Of a stretch of DNA of 64,000 nucleotides, positions 22,105 to 34,700 are shown in pieces; within the stretch, counting starts at the first letter, position 1, and each line of letters starts with the position of its first letter. The notes under the pieces were generated by a model. That model ran no database searches. It saw only the letters and a list, made by a program, of their open reading frames with translations, and was not told the DNA's origin. The position numbers and the translations under genes are program-made. This DNA comes from Anthopleura xanthogrammica (Eukaryota; Cnidaria; Anthozoa; Actiniaria; Actiniidae): NCBI GenBank assembly GCA_964019055.1, contig OZ025222.1, forward strand, positions 1,223,501-1,287,500. Direction: 5' to 3'.

Positions 22105-23760
22105 TGTGGTTGTGGTGATGGTTGTGGTAATGGTGAGGTGATGGTTGTGGTGATGGTTGTGTTGATGGTTGTGGTAATGGTGAGGTGATGGTTGTGGTGA
22201 TGGTGAAGTGATGGTTGTGGTGATGGTTGTGGTGATGGTTGTGGTGATGGTTGTGGTGATGGTTGTGGTGATGGTTGTGGTGATGGTTGAGGTGATGGTT
22301 GTGGTGATGGTTGTGGTGATGGTTGTGGTGATGGTGAGGTGATGGTTGTGGTGGTGGTTGTGGTGATGGTTGTGGTGATGGTTGTTGTGATGGTTGTGTT
22401 GTGGTGATGGTTGAGGTGATGGTTGTGGTAATGGTTGTGGTGATGGTTGTGGTGATGGTTGTGGTGATGCTGTGCTGATGGTTGAGGTGATGGTTGTGGT
22501 GATGGTGGTGGTGATGGTTGAGGTGATGGTTGTGGTGATAGTTGTGGTGATGGTTGTGGTGATGGTGTGGTGATGGTTGAGGTGATGGTTGTGGTCATGG
22601 TTGTGGTGATGGTGAAGTGATGGTTGTGGTGATGGTGAGGTGATGGTTGTGGTAATGGTGAGGTGATGGTTGTGGTGATGGTTATGTTGATGGTTGTGGT
22701 GATGGTGAATTGATGGTTGTGGTGATGGTGAGGTGATGGTTGTGGTAATGGTGAGGTGATGGTTGTGTTGATGGTGAGTTGATGGTTGTGGTGATGGTTG
22801 TGGTGATGGTGAAGTGATGGTTGTGGTGATGGTGAGGTGATGGTTGTGGTAATGGTGAGGTGCTGGTTGTGTTGATGGTTGTGTTGATGGTGAGGTGATG
22901 GTTGTGGTGATGGTTGTGGTGATGGTGAAGTGATGGTTGTGGTGATGGTTGTGGTGATGGTTGTGGTGATGGTGAGGTGATGGTTGTGGTGGTGGTTGTG
23001 GTGATGGTTGTGGTGATGGTTGTTGTGATGGTTGTGTTGTGGTGATGGTTGAGGTGATGGTTGTGGTAATGGTTGTGGTGATGGTTGTGGTGATGGTTGT
23101 GGTGATGCTGTGCTGATGGTTGAGGTGATGGTTGTGGTGATGGTGGTGGTGATGGTTGAGGTGATGGTTGTGGTGATGGTTGTGGTGATGGTTGTGGTGA
23201 TGGTGTGGTGATGGTTGAGGTGATGGTTGTGGTCATGGTTGTGGTGATGGTGAAGTGATGGTTGTGGTGATGGTGAGGTGATGGTTGTGGTAATGGTGAG
23301 GTGATGGTTGTGGTGATGGTTATGTTGATGGTTGTGGTGATGGTGAATTGATGGTTGTGGTGATGGTGAGGTGATGGTTGTGGTAATGGTGAGGTGATGG
23401 TTGTGGTGATGGTTGTGTTGATGGTGAGTTGATGGTTGTGGTGATGGTTGTGGTGATGGTGAAGTGATGGTTGTGGTGATGGTGAGGTGATGGTTGTGGT
23501 AATGGTGAGGTGCTGGTTGTGTTGATGGTTGTGTTGATGGTGAGGTGATGGTTGTGGTGATGGTTGTGGTGATGGTGAAGTGATGGTTGTGGTGATGGTT
23601 GTGGTAATGGTGAGGTGATGGTTGTGGTGATGGTGAGGTGATGGTTGTGGTGATGGTTGTGGTGATGGTTGTGGTGATGGTTGTGGTGATGGTTTTGGTG
23701 ATGGTAGTGGTGATGGTTGTGGTGATGGTTGTGGTGATGGTTGTGGTGATGGTGAGGTAG
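22105..23760. repeat. TGGTGATGG/TTGTGG minisatellite with a 638-650 bp higher-order period
   Basis: About 1.65 kb of 12-bp-class units (GGTTGTGGTGAT with variants). Rare variants recur at fixed distance: GATGCTGTGCTGATGG at 22466 and 23104, and GTTGTTGTGATGG at 22381 and 23019 (638 apart); GGTGCTGGTTGTG at 22860 and 23510 (650 apart). The Ser-Pro-Gln-Pro and His/Thr-rich frames across it are artefacts. Confidence 0.95.
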
Positions 23761-23764
23761 AAAG

Positions 23765-24420
23765 TGTGCTGATATTGGATGATGATGTGACCACTATGTA
23801 ATATATTATTTACCTGATTTTACTTGAAGGTTGAACGCGCAGTTTTCTTTGGTTCCAGAGGATCGCTCGCTTCAGTGCTTCTTGGACTGCTCTCCTGCGT
23901 TATGCTCTTGGACAGTGGAGCGAGAAGATTTCTGGTTGCCAGGGTAACGCGTAGGACATTATACTTGCGTATCATACCATTTTAAATTATAAAAATGATA
24001 TGAAAAACTCAGGCAGTTGAATAAAAACCTACTTTATTGATTGATTTTTCATTACATTTGGACGTACTATTTTCTTCCAGTTTCAGACTATGTCGATCGT
24101 TCCCTTAATATTTTTAGAGGTCTTGCCCATGATTTTGAGTCTTTTTTTCTCTCAATACTTTGGACAAAGAAATAATACTATAGGAAATGAAGAGTGGTCT
24201 GAGATTGGGAACTCTTATATAGAGCTAATATTAATCAATTTTTATGAATTCATGAACTAAATAAATCGTGATTCCATTTTCTTGTCCGTGGTCGGAAAGT
24301 GGTATTCATAACCACCCTGTGTTCGGTCAGTAATCGGTCATTGATCGGTCATTGATCGGTCTATGATCGGTTAGGGATCTGTTCTGGACTAATAACCTGC
24401 AGCAAGAGAATATTTATAAG
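23765..24420. other. Intergenic, end of the PAN/EGF gene to the SRCR gene side
   Basis: No convincing exon. A short tandem CGGTCATTGAT tract lies at about 24325-24372. About 24140-24235 resembles half of MITE family B (ACAAAGAAATAATACTATAG, GTGGTCTGAGATTGGGA). Confidence 0.5.
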
Positions 24421-24565
24421 TCTTGGAGAGCAAAAGTACTAATGACTCACACAGAAACGAGTGTGGGGTTGAGGACTTTTATATGTGGCTCCTAGAGCAA
24501 TATCAATCAATAGCCGTTCTTATACAAGATGCGTATAATACGTCCGGTCGGAATTGGACAAACAT

Positions 24566-24768
24566 TTTTAGTGCGTCGTTTTACCCGTCTCTAAGTTCGT
24601 CACTTATAAAGACGGGCAGAAGACGCATTATGTGTTCAGACGACCTGTTTCAAATAATTCGTCGTTCAGGACAGACTAAATCACGTAGTGCGTCTGAACG
24701 CATTATGTGTCTTCTGCTCGTCTTTACATGTGACGAACTTAGAGACGCATAAAAAACGCAGTAAAATT
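24566..24768. mobile_element. Inverted-repeat element abutting the last SRCR exon
   Basis: GTCTCTAAGTTCGTCAC near 24589 returns inverted near 24737; TAAAGACGGGCAGAAGACGC and GTGTTCAGACG are likewise mirrored. The arms are about 95 bases with a tiny loop. It begins only about 10 bases from the splice donor of the SRCR exon at 24779-25099. Confidence 0.75.
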
Positions 24769-24778
24769 TTTTTCGTAC

Positions 24779-25099
24779 CTTTTGGAGGACCACAAACAAC
24801 ACCAGCCGAAGAACACGCTCCGTTATTGTTCCAGTTAAACCCGTCATTTGGACATTCTGATAGACTTGTTTCATCCCCTGTACACTGTATTTGTTTCATT
24901 TTGATTCCAACACGCCTGGGGCTTCCAAACTCGCTTTGGTTAAAGGCACGCGTTGCTTCGGGTAAGCCCATTGAACGACAAGCAACTTTAGCATCGTTTA
25001 TGTCCCATTCCTTTCCGCATATCATGGTCCAAACTCCCCAATGATACAACTCAACGCGGCCTTCGTTGGGAAATTTGCCTCCAGAAAGACGAAGTTTTA
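24779..25099 (-). CDS. Exon 16: SRCR domain 5
   Basis: Residues about 1124-1230: [34 protein letters not shown], the [13 protein letters not shown] block and [10 protein letters not shown]. Acceptor TTTTAG, donor GTACG. Read past the donor, the frame enters the inverted repeat and stops at 24681, so either a terminal unspliced exon or a lost downstream exon is possible. Confidence 0.9.
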
Positions 25100-28000
25100 C
25101 TAAAACAAAATACAATAGAAAATATTGCTATTCCATGTTAAAATAGAGGTAAAAAAAATGTACAGTCTGTAATATATCTAATTCGCCTTGGTACAATGTT
25201 TTCCCATTCCAGACCACGTGTCATTATCTTGAGAATAAGATTTGTTTGAGTTGTATCCATATTCATTTGTCTTCTCATGCCCAACCGTTAAACAAAGCAA
25301 ATAAAAATCATGGTCGTGGTGGGAAAACATCGCACCAAGACGATTTAGGTCTATATTCAGTTCTTCAAGACTTACCATCATTTGTGCGGACATTTTTGGT
25401 GCAGTAACGAAATGGTTTCTCACCACCAGTGTACTTGTACGGGAACCCAAAGACACTGATGGAGAACAAGGTGTTGAGCTCCTTCGTGAATAATGTAAAT
25501 GTGTTAACTCCGATTTCTTTTACTTTTTTGGTGGCCATCGTAGAAGAATTAAAAGATGTTGCATATTTGTACTTGTCTCTGAATGATTTTTGAAGGTTCT
25601 TCATTTCTACTTTTAAAAATCCAACTTTGTCAGTCACGGACATTTTCCAATCGCGACAGGTTTCTAAATAAGAGAAATGAATAGATTGTTTAGTCGATAG
25701 CAGAAATCATCCCCTGATAGTTGAGGCTTATCGGTGGCGGTTCCAGGATTTTCTTCAGGCAGGGGTGCTGCGTTGGAAGAGACTCGCACAAATAAACACC
25801 GAACCAAAAAAAGGAGAAGAAAAAAAACATAATACCGTCCAAGAAACAGAAAGTTATTACGCATTGGATACCTTGAAAGCTGCAGTAGGGGCACAAAGTC
25901 AACCCAGGGGAGGGGGGTGTACCCCTTAGAATCAAAGGTATAAAATATTATTTTTTATTGGTTGTCTTCGAAGTAGGGGCACAAAGTCGATCCGGGGGTG
26001 CACACCTCCTGCACCCCTCTCCTGGATCCGATAACAAGGTAAAAACTGACAGTAAAAATGTACACAGAATGTCCCAAAGGAATATACAAATAATTATAAT
26101 AATAAGACGACCGAGATACAGCTATTTGTGAAAAAGGTTGGTGAAGGTTTTGTTGCATGTGGCACACAAAGCCTAATATGATAATGATGATACATGATGA
26201 TGATACATGATGAGGATGATGCATGATGATGATACATGATGATGATACCTGATGATTATGATACATGATGATGATGATACATGATGATAAATGATGATGA
26301 TAAATGATGATACATGATGATGATACATGATGATGATGATACCTGATGATGATGATACATAATGGTGTTGATGATACATGATGATGATACATGGTGATGA
26401 TACATGATGATGATACATGGTGATGATACATGGTGATGATACATGATGATGATACATGGTGATGATACATGGTGATGATACATGAGGATGATGATACATG
26501 ATGATGATACATGATGATGATACATGATGATGATACATGGTGATGATACATGAGGATGATGATACATGGTGGTGATGATGATACATGATGATGATACATG
26601 ATGATGATACATGGTGATGATACATGGTGATGATACATGAGGATGATGATACATGGTGGTGATGATGATACATGGTGATGATACATGATGATGATGATAC
26701 CTGATAATGATGATACATAATGGTGTTGATGATACATAATGATGATACATGATGATGATGATACCTGATAATGATGATACATAATGGTGTTGATGATACA
26801 TGATGATGATACATGGTGATGATACATGAGGATGATGATACATGAGGATGATGATACATGATGATGATGATACATGGTGATGATACATGAGGATGATGAT
26901 ACATGGTGGTGATGATGATACATGGTGATGATACATGATGATGATGATACCTGATAATGATGATACATAATGGTGTTGATGATACATGATGATGATACAT
27001 GGTGATGATACATGAGGATGATGATACATGATGATGATGATACCTGATGATGATGATACATAATGGTGTTGATGATACATAATGGTGTTGATGATACATG
27101 GTGATGATACATGATGATGATACATGGTGATGATACATGAGGATGATGATACATGAGGATGATGATACATGATGATGATGATACATGGTGATGATACATG
27201 AGGATGATGATACATGGTGGTGATGATGATACATGGTGATGATACATGATGATGATGATACCTGATAATGATGATACATAATGGTGTTGATGATACATGA
27301 TGATGATACATGGTGATGATACATGAGGATGATGATACATGATGATGATGATACCTGATGATGATGATACATAATGGTGTTGATGATACATGATGATGAT
27401 ACATGGTGATGATACATGATGATGATACATGGTGATGATACATGGTGATGATACATGATGATGATACATGGTGATGATACATGGTGATGATACATGAGGA
27501 TGATGATACATGATGATGATACATGATGATGATACATGATGATGATACATGGTGATGATACATGAGGATGATGATACATGGTGGTGATGATGATACATGA
27601 TGATGATACATGATGATGATACATGGTGATGATACATGGTGATGATACATGAGGATGATGATACATGGTGGTGATGATGATACATGGTGATGATACATGA
27701 TGATGATGATACCTGATAATGATGATACATAATGGTGTTGATGATACATGATGATGATACATGATGATGATACATGATGATGATGATACCTGATAATGAT
27801 GATACATAATGGTGTTGATGATACATGATGATGATACATGGTGATGATACATGAGGATGATGATACATGAGGATGATGATACATGGTGATGATGATGACG
27901 TATCAAGTATGCTCAAAAAATGGTATTGATGATTATATTAACTTGACAAAAGAACCAATAAATGATATTATCTAACATACCATTAACCACGATGAATGGT

Positions 28001-31000
28001 ATATTCACACCAAATAGTCCTCTCGTGGTTACCGTGAAGGACGAGTAAACTTCTATCCTCACAGGCCATGACGTAATTTCGAGTATCCTTATTTTACCAT
28101 CTATTCCTAGTATTTATGCAGAAGAAACAAAAGAAAAAATCGTTACACCTTACAGCTATGACGTGACGTGCATCCTTCCCATGAGAATAAAAGAAAAAAA
28201 AACGTGCCGCCATATTGGTTGATATAACCAAAGAATCCAAGACCAAATCTTTTGTTCGAGTCAACCAACATGATGGCTATGACATCACATGAACAAGGAC
28301 AAAAGACATGGCCGTCATATTGGTTGACATAACAAAAGAAACCAAGACCAAATCTTTTGTTCAAGTCAACCAACATGGCAGCTATGACGTCACATGTACA
28401 AGGACAAAAGACATGGCCGCCATGTTGGTTGACATAACAAAAGAAACCAAGACCAAATCTTTTGTTCAAGTCAACCAACATGGCGGCTATGACGTCACAT
28501 ACACAAGGTCAAAAGACATGGCCGCCATGTTTGTTGACATAACAAAAATCAAAATCTTTCGTCCAAATCGACCAACATGATCGCTTTGACATCCTTTATC
28601 AATATACTGCTATCTATATTTTTATGGAACTACTCTCTAAAAGAGCGTTCTTTCGGTAATGAAGGGATACCATAGATAAAGAAAGTTACCATACCATCTT
28701 TGTTCTTTGCTTGGTATATTGTTGTGTTGGTACCATCTGTGATTGTTACGATACTGTCTCTGCAAAGACATAAATATACACGATAAAGATGGTCAACGTT
28801 GTTTAAATGCAGACTTACAAGTATCTAAGGAGATCTTAGGATTTGTATGGGTTTGTATGATTGACGTCGATCAACTATGCACGATAAAATTGGTAAACAT
28901 TGTTTAAATGCAGAACCTACAAGTATTTGAGGATGAATTGCAGAAAATAGCGCACTTAAAAAAAAATAAAACGTACTCAATCTGCAAGGATTGGCAGGAT
29001 TGTCGATCAACTGTTTGCGCTGAGAGAGAGAATCAAGAGTGTCGTAGCGGTTGTGCACTCGCCTCTCACCTCTCACCTCTCACTCGGTATGACAAATGAG
29101 TAGAATAAAACTTTTAAGCTTAGTATGCAAATTGTCCATTTCAGACCAGATGAAATTCCCTTGAGATATTTTCTTTTATTAAAATATTTACACATGAAAC
29201 TCCCAAGAGTGGCATCATGAATATGGTCTGAAATGAGCACAACAAACAACGAAGCTAAAGAGGTCTATTTGTTAGGCCTCTCTCTTGGTTCGAGGATTCG
29301 ATCTGTGAGTGAGCCGTGCCCTGACTTACATCAGCCCAGAGGTTGTTTCAGGGTTCAATCTGTGAGTTAGCCATGCCCTGACTTTCATCAGCACACAGGT
29401 CGTTTCAGGGTTCGATCTGTAAGTAAGTTGGCCATGCCCTGACTTTGATCAGCCCGAAGGTTGATATCGATACAATATGAACGCTTCTGAAGAAGACTTT
29501 TTTTTGCAGAGAATGAAAATGACAAACATAGTCATGAAGACAGGCCAATCAGATACATCACAACATGCTTTTACTATCGCTACTTCTCTAGTAAAACAAC
29601 ATCAACAAAGCTTACCCTTCGTTCTTTTCCCGTCCCAACCAGACGTAGTCCAAGTACAAGATCAATTTTGCATTTGACACGGCTGGTCTTGGGAAATGGT
29701 AAACATGATGCATCATAGGGATGTACTTGCTGAAACCAGGACTGATGATCGCTCCAGACGAGTTGGTGATCGTGAAATGTTGTTCTTTCATTTTAAACAA
29801 GAAAATTATTTAATTAGTCAAGGTGAGTTGGCATGGCAACAAAATCGTGCTGGGTTCGATCTGTGAGTTAGTTGTGCCCTGACTTAGATCAGCCCAGAGG
29901 TTGTTTCAGGGTTCAATCTGTGAGTTAGCTGTGCCCTGACTTTGACCAGCCCAGAGGTTTTTCAGGCTGTTTCAGGGTATCGATAAAAATTAAAGGTATA
30001 AACTTTGGTGTATTCAAATAAGTACTGTACCTGTTGGATGTCCACAGACCACTCCAGCACGAGAAAAGTACCACCGTCTTGACTTTCCCCATCCACCATT
30101 CTTGCAGTCGAGTAGACTTGCTTCATTTCCTTTGCAGTACAAGGCTTTTAATTGCTTATCTGCTTTTCCATGGCCAAAAATGTTATTCATTTTGTAATAC
30201 GTCACTTCCGGTAGACCCAACGACCTGCATGCCACTCTTGCATCATTAAAATCAAAATCTTTGTCCTCAGTAATGGTTCCCCACATTCCTTGATGGAATA
30301 TTTGTATATGGCCTTCAAAGGGGGTTTGGCCGCCAACGAGACGCATCGTTGCTATATTTAAGCACAGAAAAACACTCTTTCAAAATATGTACCAGAAAAA
30401 TAAATATAAAAATATTTTTCAGTAATAGACCCCTTGCAGCAGGAATGCAGCTCAATTAAGAGGACAAAACAATACAGTTCTCAGGATACACTGATCCCGA
30501 ATTCATTGTTCTACCTCCCTAGTCACTGTTGCTATGTCGGACAAGCTAAAATGTGTTTTTGACATACAGCATGAAACAGACACCGATTGCTAAAAAATGT
30601 AAATTTCTGTCTTAGAATAAATGCATTCTAAGGGTACATTAAGGAAAAAATCGATAACTACTTAAAAAAACCTTCCGAATTCGAATTTGTTTGCCGGACA
30701 TCCTAAATCCCGTTTTTCTTTTTACAGACAACTTTCTTACACTCTGATATATGTGGATAATTCATGGTATTTCTACTCAGACAATAGTAAACCAATCACC
30801 GTTGCATCAGTTTTCCCAGTGGAATTAAACCCTTGTCCCTCAAAGAAATACACAGTGTCTGTTTTAAAGAGAACTACAAGGATTACGAGGCATTTTCTTT
30901 CATTTGCGCAGAACAAACAAAAACCAATTTTCCGCAATCAGAGTTTAAATTCTGAGATATTCTAGCTAATTTGTTGTGCTTGTGGGACATAGCAACGGTA

Positions 31001-31722
31001 ACAAAGGGGAGTTGTAACCATGGATACAGATATAATCCTTAAATCCTACCTTTTTCAGTACGAACGTCTTTGACTGAACAGTAGTAAAAATCTGTAGACA
31101 TCTTGGTAGCATCACCTGAAATATACGCCAACACGCCTACAGAGTACAGGGTATCTGGTGGAAGATAGTCAATATCCACTGAAGTAGTTCGATATTTCGC
31201 ATCTAGAGTCTTGATCTGTTCTCTTGTAGAGTTGTACACCACTACATATTCATATCTGGAATCTCGATGTCCCAAAATCTCGTCTATTGAAGTCCAGTTT
31301 ACCAGTATTCGGCCAGGTTTAACTTGAACAGAGATGTTCCAGTTTTCATGGCAAGGTTCTGGGAAAAAAATCACAAAAAAATCACGTTCGTACCCATTTG
31401 ATAATTACACGATGGTTTCCCCCTGTGTCTGGGGATTTTGGCTGCCGTCCATCAAAAACTTAATTACTAGCTCAGACTGTTGAAAATTTTTTTGACGGAA
31501 GCCAAAAACCCAGACGACTTGAATTATAGCTATTTGTCTGGGTTGCTTACTCAGTAATTATGAAAATTGGCCTAAGTCTGTATATGTTTCCCACTTGTAC
31601 GAAAACCACTCCATCTGTTTCTTTGCTGTTCATTTTTTAATCTGATGTTTGTCTGTCTGTCTGTCTGTCTGTCGGTCCGTCTGTCCGTCCGTCCGTCCGT
31701 CCGTCCGTCCGTCCGTCCGTCC

Positions 31723-31793
<71 letters not shown>

Positions 31794-34700
31794 ACTCAAC
31801 ACATCAAATAGATACTTACTATCAATGACTAGATATCTCATTTCGAATCCAGTGTGTCTAGGTTTCAAACCCCCATACACGTACGTAAATGAAGAATAAA
31901 ATGAAACTTTGACGTCACTGGTTGCCATGACAGCCGATAACTTGCCCAACTTGTTTTCCAAGTGAAACAAAGTTTTGTCAATACCATCTTTAATGGTAAG
32001 AGAACTGCGTCTAGTTATGAAGATAAAAAATGTAAGTCAAAAGGGTAAAGAAAAGTCCCAATAGTCCCCTTCACAGTTCCCTGACAATTACAGACCACAT
32101 GTCATTCTCTTGTGAATAGGATTCTTCAGTCGTTTGAGTTCTAGACCTCTTCCAGCACGCCGGAATGCAGCACAAATTGGAGGCCAAAACAATGGGTTTC
32201 CAATTCTCAGGAGATTGAAATTTTTTTGTTTTGTTCTCCAAATTGAACTGTTTTGACGTCACGTGCAAGGGGTTTATCTATACACCTCTTAACCTTGGGC
32301 GTAATGTTTTCCCATTACCGATCACCTGTCATATTCTCTTGAGAATAAGATTCTTTGTTCGAGTTGTATCCATAATCACGTGTCTTCTCATGTACAACTG
32401 TTAAACAAAGAAATGATACTCTAGGGAATGACACGTGGTCTGAAATGGGAAACATTACGCCCAATGTAAAGAGATATATTATGCGTTAGAGGACCATGCC
32501 TTGTCAATCAATTTTCAACCCAATAATTTAGTATAAAATATACTCGTTAGAGACAGGATCAGTTCGACGCAGATCCATCTCATCAAAGTGCCAAAATAGA
32601 ACTTTAGCATGTGCAGGGATGGCGGGTTTGAATATCCACACCATGTGAGCCTGCTTGGCGTACCAAGGATACCCGGGACTTGTGATTACACCACTAGTAC
32701 TATTGATGGTGATCTGTTGAACTGTAACGAAACAGAAGATTTGAAACTATAAAATGCATGGGCGGATTTAGAAAAATAACTTTTCTCGATTCACTTGAGT
32801 AACCACAAAACAATGGCTTCAAGTCGAGATTGGACTTAGAGCAGTTTTCGTATGATTATGAAAATCTCATGGCACGGACCACGCCTTGCCGTGCCCGTGT
32901 CAGTGTAGTGTGTGAAAACATTCAACATTCTTTGCCGTGTCCGCGCCGAGCAGTTACCATGCCGTGACTTTTCACACTCATACGAAATCTGCTGTAATAA
33001 AATACAGTAAATGTACGAAAACATCAAATACAATATCGTAAGTGAGGCGTACCTTTAGGATGACCACAGACGAGGTTAATATAACCACTTGAATATTTGC
33101 AAGTCCACTTCCTCATTCTACCATTTCGACACTTAGCAAGACTCTTCTCAGTTCCACGGCACGATGGATTTTTTATCCACGTATTTCTATCAACTCCGAC
33201 AGTGAAAGGGGATGAAAAGGGGGTTTTTCTTCGCCTCCAATACCTATTGCCAACGTCCTTCAATTCGAACGGAGGTGCTGGTAGACCCATTGAACGACAA
33301 GCTACCTTAGCTGAGTTTATGTTCCATCCGCGTTCTGAGCACACCCTTCCCCATTCTTCGTTATGGTAGACTTCGAGCATCCCTTCATTTGGAAGCTGGC
33401 CTCCGAAAAGACGAAAGATAGACTCCGCTAGATATTGAATATAAAACTAGAATTAGTAAAAAGGATAGAAAGAAGGAAGGAAGGATGTATGAATGGATGG
33501 ATGGATGGATGGATGGATGGATGGATGGATGGATGGATGGATGGATGGATGGATGGATGGATGGATGGATGGATGGATGGATGGATGGATGGATGGATGG
33601 ATGGATGGATGGATGGATGGATAGATGGATGGATGGATGGATGGAAGTATGGAATGAAGGAACAAAGATAGAGAATATAACAATAGGATTATTGAAAGGA
33701 TTATTCAAATTTGAACCTTGCAGCCTCGACTGAAGCTTTGTTTGACCATTGAACCGATGTATGGAAAGTGGTAATTACAAGGAACCAACCTGGAGGCTTT
33801 TTACAGAGCAAACCAGCATCCCAGCAAAATCTTGTCCGTCTATACCGACAGTCAATAAGGCTCTTTTCTCGTCCTGAACACTGTAGCCCATACATCGACA
33901 ACCTGCTAAGACTGTTACTCAACAAAATGTGTGTGTTCTTCTTTGTAATCTTGGGGTAGTTGATGATATACTCTGCCGTTAGACCCATTGAACGACAAGC
34001 TACATTTGCATCATTCATGTCCCAGCCTTGGTTCGTACATACTCGAGTCCATTGACCGTTATGGTACACCTGGACATAACCTTCTAGATCAGACTTGCCA
34101 CCAGTAACACGAGCTTGTTCTATGATAACATCAAAATAGAATAAGCATATCTTTACTTTGGACGTAAAGTTTTCCCATTTTAGACCACGTGCATTTCCTT
34201 GAGAATAAGATTCTTTGTTTGAGATGTATCTATATTTCTTCTTATGCACAACCGTTAAACAAAGAAATGATTATCTAGGGAATGACATGCCCAAGCTAAA
34301 GAAAGGTCCATTTTTTGAAAATAGCCACAGATGAAAACAAAAGCATTCAACATTTTACAAAATGACGTAACACCTAGCAACCAATCACTGAGAGCGAGTT
34401 ACATTTATCCCAGCTAGCAATCTGATGGTACTAAGATTTATTGAGAGAGCAATTTTTCCCTGATGCGTGCGGTTTTTTTCCTTCAAAGTTCACTTACCTT
34501 TTTTTGTCCTGACGCGTTTGTTACAGGAATAAAAAGAAGAGCTTTGCTCGTTCGTCAAAGGTATTGCTATCACTTGTATCGAGTATTCCGTATTTGGATC
34601 CAAGTTATCGATGACCACTAATGTTGAATTTGTAAAGTTTGCACGGGCATCACGAGCTGAAGACTTATGCACCACCAGATATGTGTAACCTGACTTGGTT

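Noticed and set aside
22098..23794. Long minus-strand frames rich in Ser-Pro-Gln-Pro and His-Asn-His
   Set aside because: Frames are open only because the minisatellite lacks stop triplets; there is no start context, splice sites or non-repeat sequence.
23820..23990. Possible terminal exon of the SRCR gene (minus, ending RSTFK then stop)
   Set aside because: No acceptor in the right phase was found, and there is no membrane segment or similarity to support it.
24423..24752. 109-codon plus frame
   Set aside because: It runs through the inverted-repeat element beside the last SRCR exon and has no domain.
25955..27916. Overlapping frames of 540-650 codons rich in Tyr, His and Ser
   Set aside because: Three overlapping frames of one intronic tandem repeat are open at once, which is typical of repeats and not of coding DNA.
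28143..28580. Frames of 90-112 codons on both strands with an internal repeat
   Set aside because: They follow the 105-bp repeat (a multiple of three) inside an intron; the same unit is open on both strands because it is self-complementary.
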